64,000 nucleotides of DNA, taken from positions 9,452,749-9,516,748 of the forward strand of contig NW_009799179.1 in assembly GCF_000213175.1 (NCBI RefSeq), in the 5' to 3' direction. Below, one piece after another: positions 42,301 through 55,536 of this stretch (position 1 is the stretch's first letter; the number at the start of each line of letters is the position of its first letter). The notes below the pieces were generated by a model. The model did no database searches and was not told the DNA's origin. It saw only the letters and a list, made by a program, of their open reading frames with translations. A program made the translations under genes and the position numbers. The stretch comes from Neurospora tetrasperma FGSC 2508 (taxonomy: Eukaryota > Ascomycota > Sordariomycetes > Sordariales > Sordariaceae).

Positions 42301-45099
42301 TGGGTCCACCATCTGACCACAGGATTAACGGATCTTGTATATCGAGCGGTGAAGGGATCATCTCTCTGAATTTTCAAGTCATTGAGCGTGATGAAGGTGA
42401 TGACAAGACTCTTGGTCAACATTGAGTTCAATTGTGAACCAAGTGCCGATGTGATGGTGAAGAAAATGTTGAAGAGGACATGGACCAGGTCGGTTGACGG
42501 CTTCCTCCATTGGCATACCAAACTCTGCGAAACAATTTAACCGGATCGACTTGGAAAGGGCGGTGGTGGTGGGAATCTCAGACACAACACAACGGAATGC
42601 AATCTGATCCGATAAGAGAAATCCGCTGGGTTGGGGTCACTGCAGTCGTCACAGCATAAAGAATGCATGGAAAAAAAAGAGTCTCAGACGTTGTGAGGTG
42701 TGTGGTTGTACGAGGTTAAACAAACAATCGTGTTGTTGTTGATGTTGTCGCCGCATTGTGCAGTCAGTGGTGATACACGAAAGGGAAGGATCAATTCCCT
42801 TCTTCTCAAAAGGGCCAAGAGGCAGGAAGCGAGGGGGGTCTGTGCTCAGGTGGGAATTCCAGATCGGGGAAGCATCTCAAACGTCTTGCGCCTCAGCAGC
42901 CAACGGCCCTGTCTCAGCACATCCATGTTGCATTACCAGTATGTAGTGTATAGTGCACCAAAGAATACATATAGAACCAAAGCTACTGAATTGTCCAAGT
43001 TGGGTTTCTAGAAGGCCATTGTTGATTCCAAATGCTCGTTAATGACATCTTTTCTGGAGGCGAACGTGCCATTGAAAGGGTGCATTCGCAGAATAAAAGA
43101 AAAACCCCCAAAAAATCAAAAAAACCACAGCTGCCATCTTGGCCCACCAAAAATAACTGTGATATCGGAAAGCACGATGCGTCCACCGTGCACTCCGGAG
43201 CAAATATTCAACATGGATGCCGCAAGTACCGGGCCACGGCAAAGGAGGCATCCGGCTTGTCACTCGACACTGGTGAAGCGCTGTCCAGTTACAGGACGGC
43301 ATCGCAAAGGTACAAGATCCCTGATGCTGAACGTTATAGGCGGGTCACATTGCATGGGGGAAGCCCCTGTCTTGGCAGCGGAAAAGCAGAGCGGGGTGGC
43401 ATGTGATTGGATAAGGCCCGGGGCTGCTAACCGCTCACGCTAACACCAATCACGTCGGACGGCAGGGGCACCTCGGGGCCCAGGAAGGAAGGATGCCAGA
43501 CTTTTGAGCCAGGAACCGCGGGGCTCTTTCTGTGTGGACGACGACTTTCTCTTTTTTTTTTTTTTCATTTTTGGTCATTCTTGGTTTCTGCTTCTGGTGA
43601 CAAATCCTTTTTTACCTTTTCCACCACCCAATGCAGTCTTGGTTGGGCATGACCATTAATTAAGCGGAATCTCGGATTTTCCTTCTCCCAACTCCCAACT
43701 GAACGGTACCTATACATTTACCTCATCGTGGATCAGAAAAAAAAGACCCCAAGATACTTAGGTACACTACAGTAGCTGAGGTCTGCGCAACCGCCCAGGG
43801 GTCCCCGGAAAGGCCATGTGCCCGCCTCCCAGCTCACAGAGTGGCTTGAGGCCTTCACCTCTCACAAAAAAAAAACCACCAGAGACACAAGGCGGTCTCA
43901 TGGTCTCGGCCTGTTCCTGGCCTGTTAGTTCTCAATGCCCAGCGATGGCCTCTCCTCGCCCTCTCTTGCCCAGACAATGCCCAGTCCTCGCCAAGTGCGG
44001 TGCTAGCCCGGCACGCTCCATCCATCACCACCCCACACAGTGACATCCATCCTCCTCCCCTCAAGACGTGGGTAAACCCGGCATGTGTCCCAGACCTTGG
44101 TAGATCATACACTCTTGATCCCCCCCTTTCCCTAAAAAAGTCTGTCGGCCTCAAACACAGCTTCATGCAAGGACTGCCTCCTCTCCCCCAACTTCAGACG
44201 CTCCCGGCCTTCCAGAGTGACATCGCCAAAGACTTCACCTTTCAAACAACACCACCACCGTTAGATCGCCCAGGCCAGGTGCCTCCAACTACCCTCACCA
44301 TAATACCCGTTGTTTGGGTGGTGAGAACCAGCCTTCGATCCCCTGGAAACAGCAGATGCCGCCCGGATGCCCGCTGTCGCCATAGACCGAATCGTCAGAA
44401 CCTGGATCTCCAACAACAGCGACTAGCAATACTGGATACGCACTATCGTCATCGGTGAAGCTTCAATTGCGCCACCTCACCACCACCCCGTCCATTCTGA
44501 CACACGCTCTCCCGAACCCCCCGGGTGCAAGGCCCTTGCGGGGCGAGTGCCAGTCATCCATCATCATCACCAGAGAAGAAGGGACAACCCGCCTAATATT
44601 AGTACCGCCTCGGCCCTGTCCGGCCGCTTCATCCTTGGGTTGCCCTTCCTCTTTTCTTCCATTCCATTCTTTGCCGGCCTTGATCTACGTCTGGACGTCG
44701 ATAGCCTTCTTTCACATCGACAACCCTTTTTTCAACTACTTCGCTTCTTTTAACCGCAGGTCGGGATTACCTGCTTCCATTCTTTCGAAAGGACTTACCA
44801 GAGTACCTGTTGGAATTTGGGTTGTTTGACGCGCTGGATCGCTATAAAATCGGACTTTTACGACATTTGCCTCATCGTCAGTGCTTGGATAATACGAGGG
44901 AGGATTTGGACTGGGACGGAATCATCATTGCGTGAAAAGAGATCACCATCTGCGAAGGAACCGAGTCATAGGAGCAAGGAAGAGCAAGATCAAAGTGGAA
45001 GCAAAGTCAGTTCCAAGAAAAGGGAGACCGATCCGGAAACGATAGGGAACCAAGTTTTGCGTCTTGGTCAAGATACCCGACTCATAATCAGTCGTCAAC
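39326..45099. other. 5.8-kb gene-free interval
   Basis: I find no supported gene. There is a CCTA-rich patch near 39564-39580, CTTCTGCTTCCACTT-type repeats at 39825-39865, homopolymer runs (39479-39492, 43551-43566) and, from 43800 on, pyrimidine-rich sequence that may be a long leader of the gene at 45100. Open frames on both strands overlap and look random. Confidence 0.4.
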
Positions 45100-45653
45100 A
45101 TGGGAAAACTCATCAAGAACCACTGGGCGAGACTCATTATCCTGGCCGCTGGAACTTGTACGTGTGGCCTATTTCTCATCTATACGTCTCACGAACCCCT
45201 CAACTAACACATCTCACAGACCAAGTCGCAGCCGCACTCGAGGGATTCTTCTGGCCCAAGATCTTTTGGGATTTCCTCACCAAAACACTAGACGCCGCCG
45301 TCAAGCCGATACCGATTCTGCAAATCATCAACCTCGTCTTCGGACTCCTGCTCATCGCTTGGGAGTGGCCGCTTGGTTTCATCGCCGGATCCAGCTTTCA
45401 CCGCAGTCTTGAGGCCCGCCTGGCCGTCCTTCCGCTTACCGCCCTGGCCGCCGCCCTCATCTACCAAGGGACCAACGCCGCTATTTATCAGGTGATTGGG
45501 CTGGCCGTGTACTTTTGGGCATATAGCGAGGGAGAGGTTAGTCTCATTTTGGAAGATTTTGATGAGGAATATCTTGCTAACATGACTGAACAGATGATTT
45601 GCGCAAAGCCTTGGACATTACCACAGCGTGGTGGCAAGACTGGACGTGTATAA
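45100..45653 (+). CDS. Small multi-pass membrane protein, DUF7727-like
   Basis: Three exons (45100-45157, 45220-45536, 45594-45653) encode 144 residues. The start MGKLIKNHWARLIILAAGTY, the motif ALEGFFWPKIFWDFLTKTLD and the end YFWAYSEGE-MICAKPWTLPQR match a conserved fungal family of unknown function that I recall as DUF7727. Four hydrophobic segments fit at about residues 8-28, 48-68, 84-104 and 107-126. A tandem start region upstream is open in other frames, but the MGKLIKNHWARL start matches the family. Introns are 62 and 57 nt with GTACGT and GTTAGT donors. Intact. Confidence 0.82.
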
Positions 45654-48374
45654 TAATCATGATCCTACATATCAGTGATCTCAGCAACGAGCATCCTGTG
45701 ACGAACGAAACGACTCTGTTAACCTGCTTACCGGACCAACTCAAACACCCATCATCACCTTTTGGCGAACACGACGAGATCACACGCAGCCTCCGAGAAA
45801 GGGACCGGAGAGCGCGGGATTGTCTAACAGTCAGCCATCTTGAGATGTAAACACAAAAGAAGGGGAAAGGCCGCATATACGAGCCAGACACCGCTACCAG
45901 CACATACAAAACTGATAACATATATCATTTGGATTTTTTTTGTCTTCAGATGCACAGCAAGCAAAGCGTCCCCTTTTTCATATTCCCTTTCTTACTGTCC
46001 CTGTTTACTATATAGCATCAATTCTGCATGTCAGACTTGCATGTGGCATTTGGATACCCACGGCGTTTTTGTGATTACAAAGGATGAAGAAGCAGTATGA
46101 TACCCGCGAGAGGAGGAAAGAAAATGAAGGAGAACATGGAGGCAATGATTGACGGAGAGCAAGAGCATATCAAAAGTGGCATAAAAAGGGAATGAATGGT
46201 GTTCATAAATAACGTCTGGGTTAGTTGTACATAATTTGATGATAAAAAGGGCACGAAACACATTACAAATGCATTCATCTGTCTACGCACACATACACAT
46301 ACACATTTCCACATTGATGCTTAAACTACGTGGTATCTCCCGATGAGTTGTCTCGTCACTCTCCACTCTTCCCTGGAGACAGAGTCAAGCCAGTCCATCT
46401 CAAGAGACGCGGACATCTCTATACATATATACTTATGAAGCAAAGTCCAAGAATCTGCTCGCTCTTCCTTGGCATTCATCGTGTTTGGCATCCATCGTGT
46501 TTGGTATCGTGAGTGAGTAAGCAAGCCCCTGATGACAGACATGACAGGGGAAGGGGATCATCACTAGCGCTCAGGCCTCTCCTTCGGTGTTTTCGGTCAG
46601 TTTCATCATCAACGCCAATCCTGCTTGTGCGTCGTGCGTACGTCTGGTGCGAGACTTAACAGCGGTGATAATGCCTCACTTTATTTATGGACGTATTGTG
46701 GTCACTTATCACTCTATTGATTGAAGGGGGCAGAAAGGGCAGAAACCCCCCAAGAAAATGGGGAGAAAGAGAAAGAGACAGCTACCAGAAGGATAGGATG
46801 TTTTGAAGAGGGGGAATCAAATAGTAGATATGATGGTATGATGTCAATAGTGAGTGGATTGGGAAGTCCAGCGACAGTAGGTAGGTAGTAAAGATCTACC
46901 TAGGTACTCAAAGTACCTAAGGCGGGCAGGGAGGAAACACTGAGCGGGCAGCTCGAAGGAAGGTGGATATCGATCGGGTTGAGGCTCTTCCGTGATGGCA
47001 CGACTATCCACTATCCACTATCGACCTCAAGACATCAAATCAATGTGACAGTCGCGGAACTAGGTAACATTACTTTTATGAAACTACCTACCTAGCATAC
47101 AGTGATGAATAAGAAAAATACCAGGTGTTGCCGCCCTCCTTCCACCACATAGGTATCCAATGGCGTGAGTGGTGGCGGTAGGTACCTACTTTTTGACTAT
47201 GACTTTAGGTCGGGACGTAGAGGTGTTGTGTTGAATGTTGTTGATCAAGAAATAAATGATGAAAAAAGAATGAACTATACCATGACCCGGAAGAAGTGTG
47301 AAGTGAAGTGAAGTGATGGACACTCGCTTGAGCGAAAGGTATTAATGAAATGCTGAAAACACGTTCACGCCGATTGACAGTTGATAGGTACTGTTGATTC
47401 TAGACTACCTAGTCAGTGACAAATGGAAGCCAACTTTTAAGCTGAAGGATGAAGCGGCTAATCTGTCCATTCATTCATTTTTTTTTTTTTTTTCATTCAT
47501 CCACCTTCAAGTCCGGTCAAGCGAGTAACGAAGACTCTCAAGTGCCCAGCGCACAATTCACGACATCCATTCATTTTCGAGGTCCTCAGCTCTAGATTAA
47601 ACAATGGCAATTTTTCCCGTACTATACAGATCAGCGTATAAGAAGAAACCTCGTTTGTCCAGTCCAGGTTAAGATCCAAATTCAGAAAACCCGTCAAGTC
47701 CGAGAAGGAGCGAGGAGGAGCGAACCTCTCAGCGCTACCGATGGGGTTCGTTCCTCCCTCATTCGTCCTTTTCTCTCAACTTCTTCATCCAACCAACCAG
47801 CATTGTAGATTCAAGACCAGAAGCCACCAACAGGGGAAACAAAATCACGCTATTGACTTATTGTCCAGTGCCTCACCTCATGCAACGACTCGGCACGCAT
47901 TGGAAATCCCTTGAGTCAAGGGTCTACCTCTAGAGGTACAGAATCAGATATCATCTTTGATCTTTTGACCCAGCACTCACTTCATGTTCTTGGCATGATT
48001 CATCACTGACCGATTGACCGACCAACTGACCGACCGATTGACCGGATTAATCCGTTGCATCTGGCCCTACGCCTACCTGCTGCTCTGGAGTTGACAGGTC
48101 ACTCGATGTTGTCTCTCGTACCTAGGTAGGTAGACACCAATGTCTGGACTGTATCGTCTTGAGTCCTCCAGTTCACCCTACCTAAACAGCATTACCACGG
48201 GCATCATCATCACCACCATCATCAACCAAGTAGGAGTCATCTCCAGGGCTTAGCTGGCGCCTGGCAGTTAGGTGACCGAGTACCTATGGTAGAGCTAGGT
48301 GAAGTACATCTAAGCAGCGGCTACCGCAACGATAGACCCTTCAGCCTCAGCTTCAGCTTACAAAAACAGGCACC

Positions 48375-48403
48375 TCATCATCATCATCATCATCATCATC
48401 ATC
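48375..48403. repeat. (CAT)n microsatellite
   Basis: About nine to ten uninterrupted CAT/TCA units. Confidence 0.9.
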
Positions 48404-49186
48404 GCCAAACATGCTAGCGTAGAATAACCGCCAGGAATTCGTCCGCACCTCCGCCAGACATTCATCCTCATCCTCATCCTATTCGACTGGAATCCAAGCT
48501 ACCTACCTAGCTCGAAACTTTCTGCGAACCAATCCTCTCGTGCCGCATCAGTCCCATCCTTTCAAAAACCTTCAGCAATCCGTCACCTCGCTGTTCCCGG
48601 TAGATACATATATTCTGCGTGCGCTCTGTTTGGCGAGCCGCTTCCAATCCACGTCTCATCCACCCCCTTTTCTTTGTGTGTTTTTGTGTGTGTTTCTAGT
48701 CAACCTACCTACTGCAACAGGCGACACAGACAACACACGACACACGACTCGCACGACACACCGACACGCAAACACACTCGACACACACGACACGACACGC
48801 GCCAACAGCCCGACAGGATCAAATAACCCGTATCATCAACCAGTCACTCTCTCTATCCATGTACCCTCATCAGCTCGTAGGAAAACAATTTGGGTTTCGG
48901 AGGCCTGTTTGGGGGGGCATTAGACCAAGCGATTGAACTCTATATATATACCCTCTTTCACCTCTAAGCTCGTGGGAAAACAATTAATTGGGTTTCGGAC
49001 ACTTGTTAGAACTAGAACATTGAACAGACCGAATTGAAAATTTTTAGGTAGGTAGACATCCACGATATCACCAGGGGCAACTTATCACGTGTGGTCATCA
49101 TCTGGGGGCCGTTCGTTCACGACGTCCTCTACTACATCTAATAATGTTTGCTTATTTGTTTTCCCATAAGCGCCGGATGACCGTAT

Positions 49187-49220
49187 CTGGCGACTGGCGA
49201 CTGGCGACTGGCGACTGGCG
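49187..49220. repeat. 7-bp tandem repeat
   Basis: Almost five perfect copies of CTGGCGA. Confidence 0.9.
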
Positions 49221-50156
49221 CGGATATCTCCATACCTACGTAGATACATATACAAGTAAGGTATCTAGGTAGCGGCGCTTGATGAAATCGCTTCCAGCCT
49301 TCCTGTTGCAGTCAGTCAACCAGTCTATCTACGTAGCCAGGTCACGAAAATTGGCCGCAGATGGAGAGCAATTGGCGCGGGTATATATGCATAGAAGTAT
49401 CTGGTAGCCGCGCTTAATGGAATCGCTTCTTTCTTGTCGCGGTCTACCTGAGTAGGCCTCGAAAATTGGCCGCATGAGGGATCTGGGAACCCGACTTAAA
49501 GCGAGTTATTTATAGCCAAGGTGAGCACTTGTACATATACTAGGAGCTAAGGACTGAAAGAGGAAAGTCGATATAGACTTCAAAAGTGTGTGTTCGTACC
49601 TAATGGTCAGTCAACTTATGTGGTTTGTGGCATGAATGTCGAGGTTTCGGAACTGTCCCTCTTGTCATGGTCAGCTGTGCCGCAGCCATGCTTAAATACG
49701 GGGTACATCACGAAACCAACTGAATTGGCAAATTCATTCATTACATCTAACGACCCAATCCTCAAGGAGTTTGATGACAGATACCAACTTCCTTCTTCCT
49801 GACTTGTCTTCAAACCTCAAATCTAGTTTCATGCGCACCAGAGCTCATCACAGTCACCATGCATTAACCCTTCACACGTCGCAAAGAAATTTTAAATGTT
49901 TTGTTTGGTCTTCAGAATCAAGCAGTCATCATTAAGTATGGTATCGTCATAAGCGCTGCTATTGTTCATTCCCATCCACTCCATTCACTCCAGTCACTCC
50001 ACCACTCGACTCCAAATCCCCAAGCCCACAAAAGCTCAAGCCCAAGCCCAGCCCGTCTGTTTCTCAAAACGCCGGCTCACTTAGTTCAATGCTTTCCGCT
50101 CCAGAATGTCGTGTCGTGTCGTGCCATGTCGTTGTCGTTCGACAAGTAAGAGTTCC

Positions 50157-50612
50157 TTAGCGAGTAATATACGCGTCGTTGTTGGAGTCATTCTTCCTTC
50201 CTTGGCGCTCGGGGAACTATTGATTCAAAGCATTATCATTAGCATGTGTCGTTGTTGTTGTGTTTATGGCAGCAAGCAAGCTTTATTCGAAACTTGGGGG
50301 GGAAAGGAAAGAAAAAAAACGTACCGCCATCTCCTGCAAATTGCCCTTCTCCAAAACCTGCTTAATGGCATCCTCTGCGTTCTTGGTGCCAAACTCGTTC
50401 TCGAGCATCGCCTGGGACGCGGCCGAGTAGATACCCTGGCTGCCTTGCTTGTGGGTGGTGAAGACCTCGAAGACGGAAACGACTTGGGCCAGAGGAGTCG
50501 ACTTGTCGCTGAGCCACTTGTTGTAGTCGTCCTTGCTGTCGACGAAGACGAGGAAGTCCTCTTCGTTGTTGCCCTTGTAGTGGACCTTGAGCTCGTGGGC
50601 ACCGCCGCGCAT
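50157..50612 (-). CDS. SBDS-domain protein, Rtc3-like
   Basis: Two exons (50612-50325 and 50216-50157; intron 108 nt) encode 115 residues. The first exon reads MRGGAHELKVHYKGNNEEDF, then FLVFVDSKDDYNKWL, TPLAQVVSVFEVFTTHKQGS and ALENEFGTKNAEDAIKQVLE. The second exon supplies the conserved end FPERQGRKNDSNND. This is the single-domain relative of the Shwachman-Bodian-Diamond protein, represented in yeast by Rtc3 (YHR087W), linked to RNA metabolism and stress. The length is close to the yeast protein. Without the second exon the protein would lose its conserved tail, so the splice is well supported. Confidence 0.88.
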
Positions 50613-52244
50613 TTTGAATGGATTTGTGTGGGGAGTTGGGTTGGTATGTGTTTGTTCCTGGGTTCGTGGGGGTTGTCAAGTCCTGGAGAAAGCGGGCGAG
50701 GGTTAGTTTGTCTGTTTTGTCGCAGTGTCGTGGGGATGGATGCAATCGTGATTCTTCTATGCTCGTCTTTCTTGTAGTTGGCATAGGCAGAGAGGAAGTG
50801 AATGGGCGCCGTGTGTGAACAAAGACGTGACTCCATCCTCGGCTCCAACCAGAGTGTGAATGAAAGTTCCCAATCGCAGCTCATTCACCACCCACCCGTG
50901 CCTCACATGAGAAGGACCTAGGAAGGAGAGCATCTGGATTGGAGCGCTGCAGACATCACTACCGAACTCACCTGATTAACTTGATCGAATCGTCGTCGTC
51001 GTCGTTAAAAATTCGTGATAGTTCGTCGTTGAAAATGGGGTAACGGATAATGAAGAGAAGAGAGGGGAAGTTATTGTCCGTTTCTACGTCGCACCTACCA
51101 GATTATAAAGACGACAGAATTACAGACGAAGGAAGGTTGGCCGAGCCAGCAAAGCACAAACAGAAACAACTACGTCATAGGTGACGCTGGGGAGTTGGAT
51201 GTTAATTGGTGGGTCTCTTGAACACTTACTCCACTGCTGCGGCAGGCACAAATCTCAAGAGGGAAATGGTGGGGCGGGACGAATCCCGCAGATCCATTTT
51301 CAGCGGGCTCTGAAAGCTAGCGTGCAATAGCGCTACCGCGCTGTGGATCTCCAGCGCTGTCACCAAGACCTTGCTTCCGAGCCACCTCCAACCTTTCCCT
51401 TGTTGACCATGGCATCAGTTCCCTTGAGATGTGTTCATTTTCCCCTTACCCTTCCTCACCCTTCAGGAAACACTTGAAATGAAAGAGGGTCCTGCGCGTA
51501 TTCTTTATAAATAATTCAAGGTTCCAGCGACTTCGATCCACCAAGATGGAGCTCTTTTCAGTGCGATTGCTGCTGGTACCTTGCAGCCGAGCTTTTGTGA
51601 CCTCAATTACGTCATTGTCAATCGGACAACGGCACGTCAGTCGCGACGTCCATCTGGCATTCACGACAACTGCACGACAACTGCCATGAATGTTTGCTGT
51701 CAGTGCAGATGAGAACGGGAGGGCGGTGAAATTCTTGGCCTTCTTGTTGTTCTTGGTCATCGGATTGAGTTGCTCCGTTCCGGATCAATTTGAGCCATCT
51801 TGAGTCCATTCGCCATGAGCCAATAAGCCATCATGTGCTAACAACCATACCGAATCATCGTGAAAACATCACGCCATGTCAACGTTGAATTCCCTACCTT
51901 GGGAATACCATCACCATCAGCCATACCACCTCCCACAAACGAACGACTACTTTGAACATTTGGGTATCTGATAACTTTTGAGATAACAATTTGGCAACCC
52001 ATTTCGATACCATCCTCGAGCAGATGACCCCGTTGCCGAGACGGTATTCAACACCTGTTGGTCGTTCCTTATAAGTCCGTAAAACCATGAAGCCATAAAC
52101 ATGAGAAGAAAAAACACGCGGGTATTATAAGAGATGCTTTTATCCGGCCACCTTTCCAACCCAATAATGCCGACCGTCTTGCCCTTGCCGCCCGTCATCA
52201 AATTTTGCCTGACCCAGTAAACATTATTTCACCTCTTTCTTTGT
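50613..52244. other. Intergenic
   Basis: Leader of the Rtc3-like gene on one side and 3' flank of the RhoGEF gene on the other. No gene seen; a GTCGTCGTCGTC run lies at about 50992-51004. Confidence 0.4.
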
Positions 52245-55200
52245 TCACCGAAACATATTCCTCAAGCTTTGCACCATAACCTCCCTATGCACGTTTACCT
52301 TTGCCCACTTGTTCCCCGTCGTGGTTGATATTGACGTCTTGGACCTCTTCCTCAGTTTCCTCGGCGTCGACCCCTTGTACTCAGAGTCACCGGATAATAT
52401 ACTATTCCCGCTACCTCTAACACTAGCCGCGTCACCAGCCGAGCCATCATTCTCCTTTCCTCTCCGGAAAGACATCTCCCTGGTCGTCTGCTTGCTGAGA
52501 TTCGACTGCTGGATGCTCGGCGCCCTCGAGCTATTTCCCGATGAATGTTGCAGAATACCTGAGAAATCATTATGAACCATCTGTGCCCCTTCACTTTCGC
52601 TCTCTGACCGAACGCGACCTCGGTCTAGCTGATGTACCACACTAAACATCTCTTTACCCACCGAGTCAGACGCGCTGCGAAGCATAGGACTACGTCTCTC
52701 GATCTTATCGGGAATCACGGAAAGCAGAGAACGGCTGGTTTCCTCCGCCTTGTGGCAGACTCTGCTCAGGACTTTGGGGCTTGTTGTGCCCTTGGTGGCA
52801 GTGGAGCCGACACAAGTTTCCTCTTCTGTGCAGTTACTGCCACTCCCTCCTTTGCGTGGGAGACTGGTCAAACTGGCCGAGCGTTTGGTAAAGCTGCTCG
52901 TAATGCTCACCACACTAAGCTTTCGTATCATGGATGAAGCCGATGCTCGGACTAGCTGCTCGCTTCGGGATCGGGCCGTTATTCCGGGGAAGGGGAGGAT
53001 ATCCCGGGTCCAGACATCTGACAGCAGAGTCTCGAGTCGAGCCCGTTCTTCACGAGATGGCGCAAGGACTGGCAGTCGGGTATTGGTGGTCAGAAGGGAC
53101 TGAGATCGACTGATTGAGGAGTTTGTTCCCGAAGCGGGTGCATCCTTGATGACACTTGTATTCTTAAGTATCACTTGGCATAACGGTGACTTGGGCCCGA
53201 CGGTGGTCGCTCGATGGATAGATATCTTCCTGGCAATGGTTCCTAATTATGATCGGTAGTTATCAGCTATTTCTGTCCATTTACCAATTGGAGAGTGAAC
53301 ACATACCTGGCTTTCTAAAAACAGCTCCCAGAGTCTTGATATTCAGAGAAAGCGAGCTAAAAGTTGCCGGTTGCATCTGGTCTTGGCCCTCGGTGGTCTG
53401 TTGGTTTCCGAGGCGTGTACGCCATTCCATCTCCTCCTTCGGCGTGCATGCTGTCAAGATGATCTCGTACAACTGGTGGTCGCAGAGAAACACGAGTTTC
53501 CAGGAATGTGGCGCGGTGTGACATTGAAGGCCTATAGATACGTCAGCACGAGGTTCACACGGATGAAGACATCTGACAGAGCCAATGTCATACCTCGACC
53601 GTTGTCCACTTCTTCCAACTTGACGTTGCTCAAAGCAATGCAAGCTTGGATCGTGTATATCTGGTCAGTCCTACTAGCTGTAGCTAGACAGAACCATTCC
53701 TTGTACAGTAGAGCAACCATGTACTTCCCGTTGACGCCTTCTTTTGTCTGCCAACAGGCATGCAGAGCTCCGCACAATTGGATATGGCCGAATGATCGAA
53801 TGCGATTCTTTGAAGCTGCATCCAGTTGCTGATTAGGAAACACCAGACGGTCTTGGAGGATCCATGTTTTCTCCAGAGTGGACTTGATTTTGGAATCATC
53901 CGTAGCTTTGTTGATTTCGGCAGTAGCCTCACGCAATCGGATAAGCGTGTTTTCGATTTCCATATGAGAATAGGGGCAGTCTGCCTCAGGGGTGTGTTTT
54001 AGCAACTCGGCGAAGAGCAATGGGTATTTGCACACACGCTGGATTGGCTGGTCTTTGTTAGCATACATCCGCGTGTTATTTTGCGATATATCGCCTACCT
54101 TCATAAGCAGATCCCCAATTGTGAGACTTTTCCTCTGTTTGTCGTCCTGACTGTTAGCCGAGCTAAGAGAGGAAGCCAGAATCTCAATGCCCTTTTGATA
54201 TGATTGCCATGCAGGCATTGTCCTGTGAGCAGAAGCAACATCTTTGATCATCAGCTCGTACTTGGCACCATACTCCTCATAGATGAAAAATCGGTTCATC
54301 TTCTTGCTGAATATCTTGGCAACTTCAGCAGCAACCTGGGGGTCGGCAAGCATGCCGGGAACTTCACGAAGCCATGAGATGCCGTCCTTGTCTTCTGGTA
54401 CTGCATCCAGACTTCTCCATCGCTGATGACCACGAAACCCCGAGCCGGCCGAAGGAACTTGCAGAGGGAATTTGAGCTGTGTATACTCAGAGTGAGGAAT
54501 AGCTCTATGGAGGTCGCCTAACATCTCCTCATGCAGCTCAACAATGTCATTGAGATTTTGATTGATAGAAGAGCGAAGGCTGGCTGGCAAAGTAGGAAGC
54601 GAAGCAAGAATGGTAACATAAACCTAGGTTAGGGGTAAACTAGTCAGAGACAGTGAAACAGGACGGGATGAAGCTGCGACATACATTCATCAGGAAGCGC
54701 ACATCTCCAATATAACTCTCTTCCGTGTTGATGAGCTCCTCCAGAACCCGGCGTCGCTGCAACGACCTCCCTATAGCCGCAGGATCCACCATCAGCTGTC
54801 GCTCCGGACAATAACTATCCTCGGAAAGCCGCGCACCGGAGAGAGAAGCTCTGCTGCTGCGTTCTGTCCTCGACTGGCCACGGGATGATCGAACGGTGTT
54901 TCTCCGGGAGCGCGTCAGAATAGTGCTGGCACTAGTCAGAGATATACTGGCGCTTTTGACGGCCGTCACGAAACCAAAAGAGGATGTTGAAGATGACGGT
55001 CGGTAGTGGCCGGGTCCCCAGGCTGTCGAGCCCGCCCCATCAAGGTTGAAGTAGTAAGACGTGGAAGCATGCTCGTTACCCATGGCTTCCTGACGGCGAA
55101 CTGCTCGTTTGTGCAGAGTCTTGATCCACTTTTGAAACGGCCTGTTCGGTTTCGAGGGCTTACTGGCTGGGGGCTCGCATGGTGTTGCTGTTGGTTGCCG

Positions 55201-55536
55201 GTAGACATGGTTGCTACTTTCCAGGGCCTGATGACGTGCAACGGCATCTTGAAAGTCGTGTATCGTATCCAAAGTATCCCACTCATTGGGCTCGCTCACA
55301 TCCACCACGGCCACAGTAGGGCTGGAGCTGACGTCTTTTTCTTCCGTAACTGTAAGATCTTCCCGTACATGGTCGAGTGGTTGTGTCTCGTCTGATGTTA
55401 ACAGCAACGGCAGGGGGTTCCCATTAGGGTCGAAGGGGGTATGAATGGCGCTTATCGGTAGAGCATAAGGAGATGGCGGTAAAGGCTTGGTGACTGGATC
55501 GACATGGGTATCGACATCGGGTCCAGGGGCTGCCAT
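52245..55536 (-). CDS. Dbl-family RhoGEF (DH-PH)
   Basis: Five exons on minus: 55536-54685, 54623-54099, 54047-53594, 53531-53307 and 53242-52245, giving 1017 residues. The N-terminal 260 residues are Ser/Pro-rich and look unstructured. The DH domain starts at RRRVLEELINTEESYIGDVR (about 262) and includes the core PIQRVCKYPLLFAELLKHTP. A PH-like region follows, with GALHACW, KYMVALLYKEWFCLATAS and HSWKLVFLCDHQLYEIILTA. The C-terminal 330 residues are Ser-rich and basic. DH domains load GTP on Rho-type GTPases, here probably in polarity or wall-integrity signalling. The second intron (54098-54048) is 51 nt with no stop and could be retained in frame. The frame is open upstream of 55536 to 56169, so a longer N-terminus cannot be excluded, but MAAPGPDVDTH is the best start. 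Confidence 0.85.

Larger units (their letters stand above)
45654..50156. other. 4.5-kb gene-free interval with simple repeats
   Basis: No supported gene. It contains a T16-type run near 47477-47493, TAGG words (46880, 48124, 49051), the CAT repeat at 48375-48403, a CA/GACAC-rich patch at 48720-48810, and the 7-bp repeat at 49187-49220. Imperfect duplications are described in the findings. Some of it may be untranslated or regulatory sequence of the flanking genes. Confidence 0.4.

Noticed and set aside
42009-42521. 170-residue open frame on minus
   Set aside because: No domain, and overlapping frames of similar length in other phases; judged random.
48540-48923. 127-residue open frame on plus
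   Set aside because: It runs through CA/GACAC simple repeats; the His/Thr-rich translation reflects the repeat, not a protein family.
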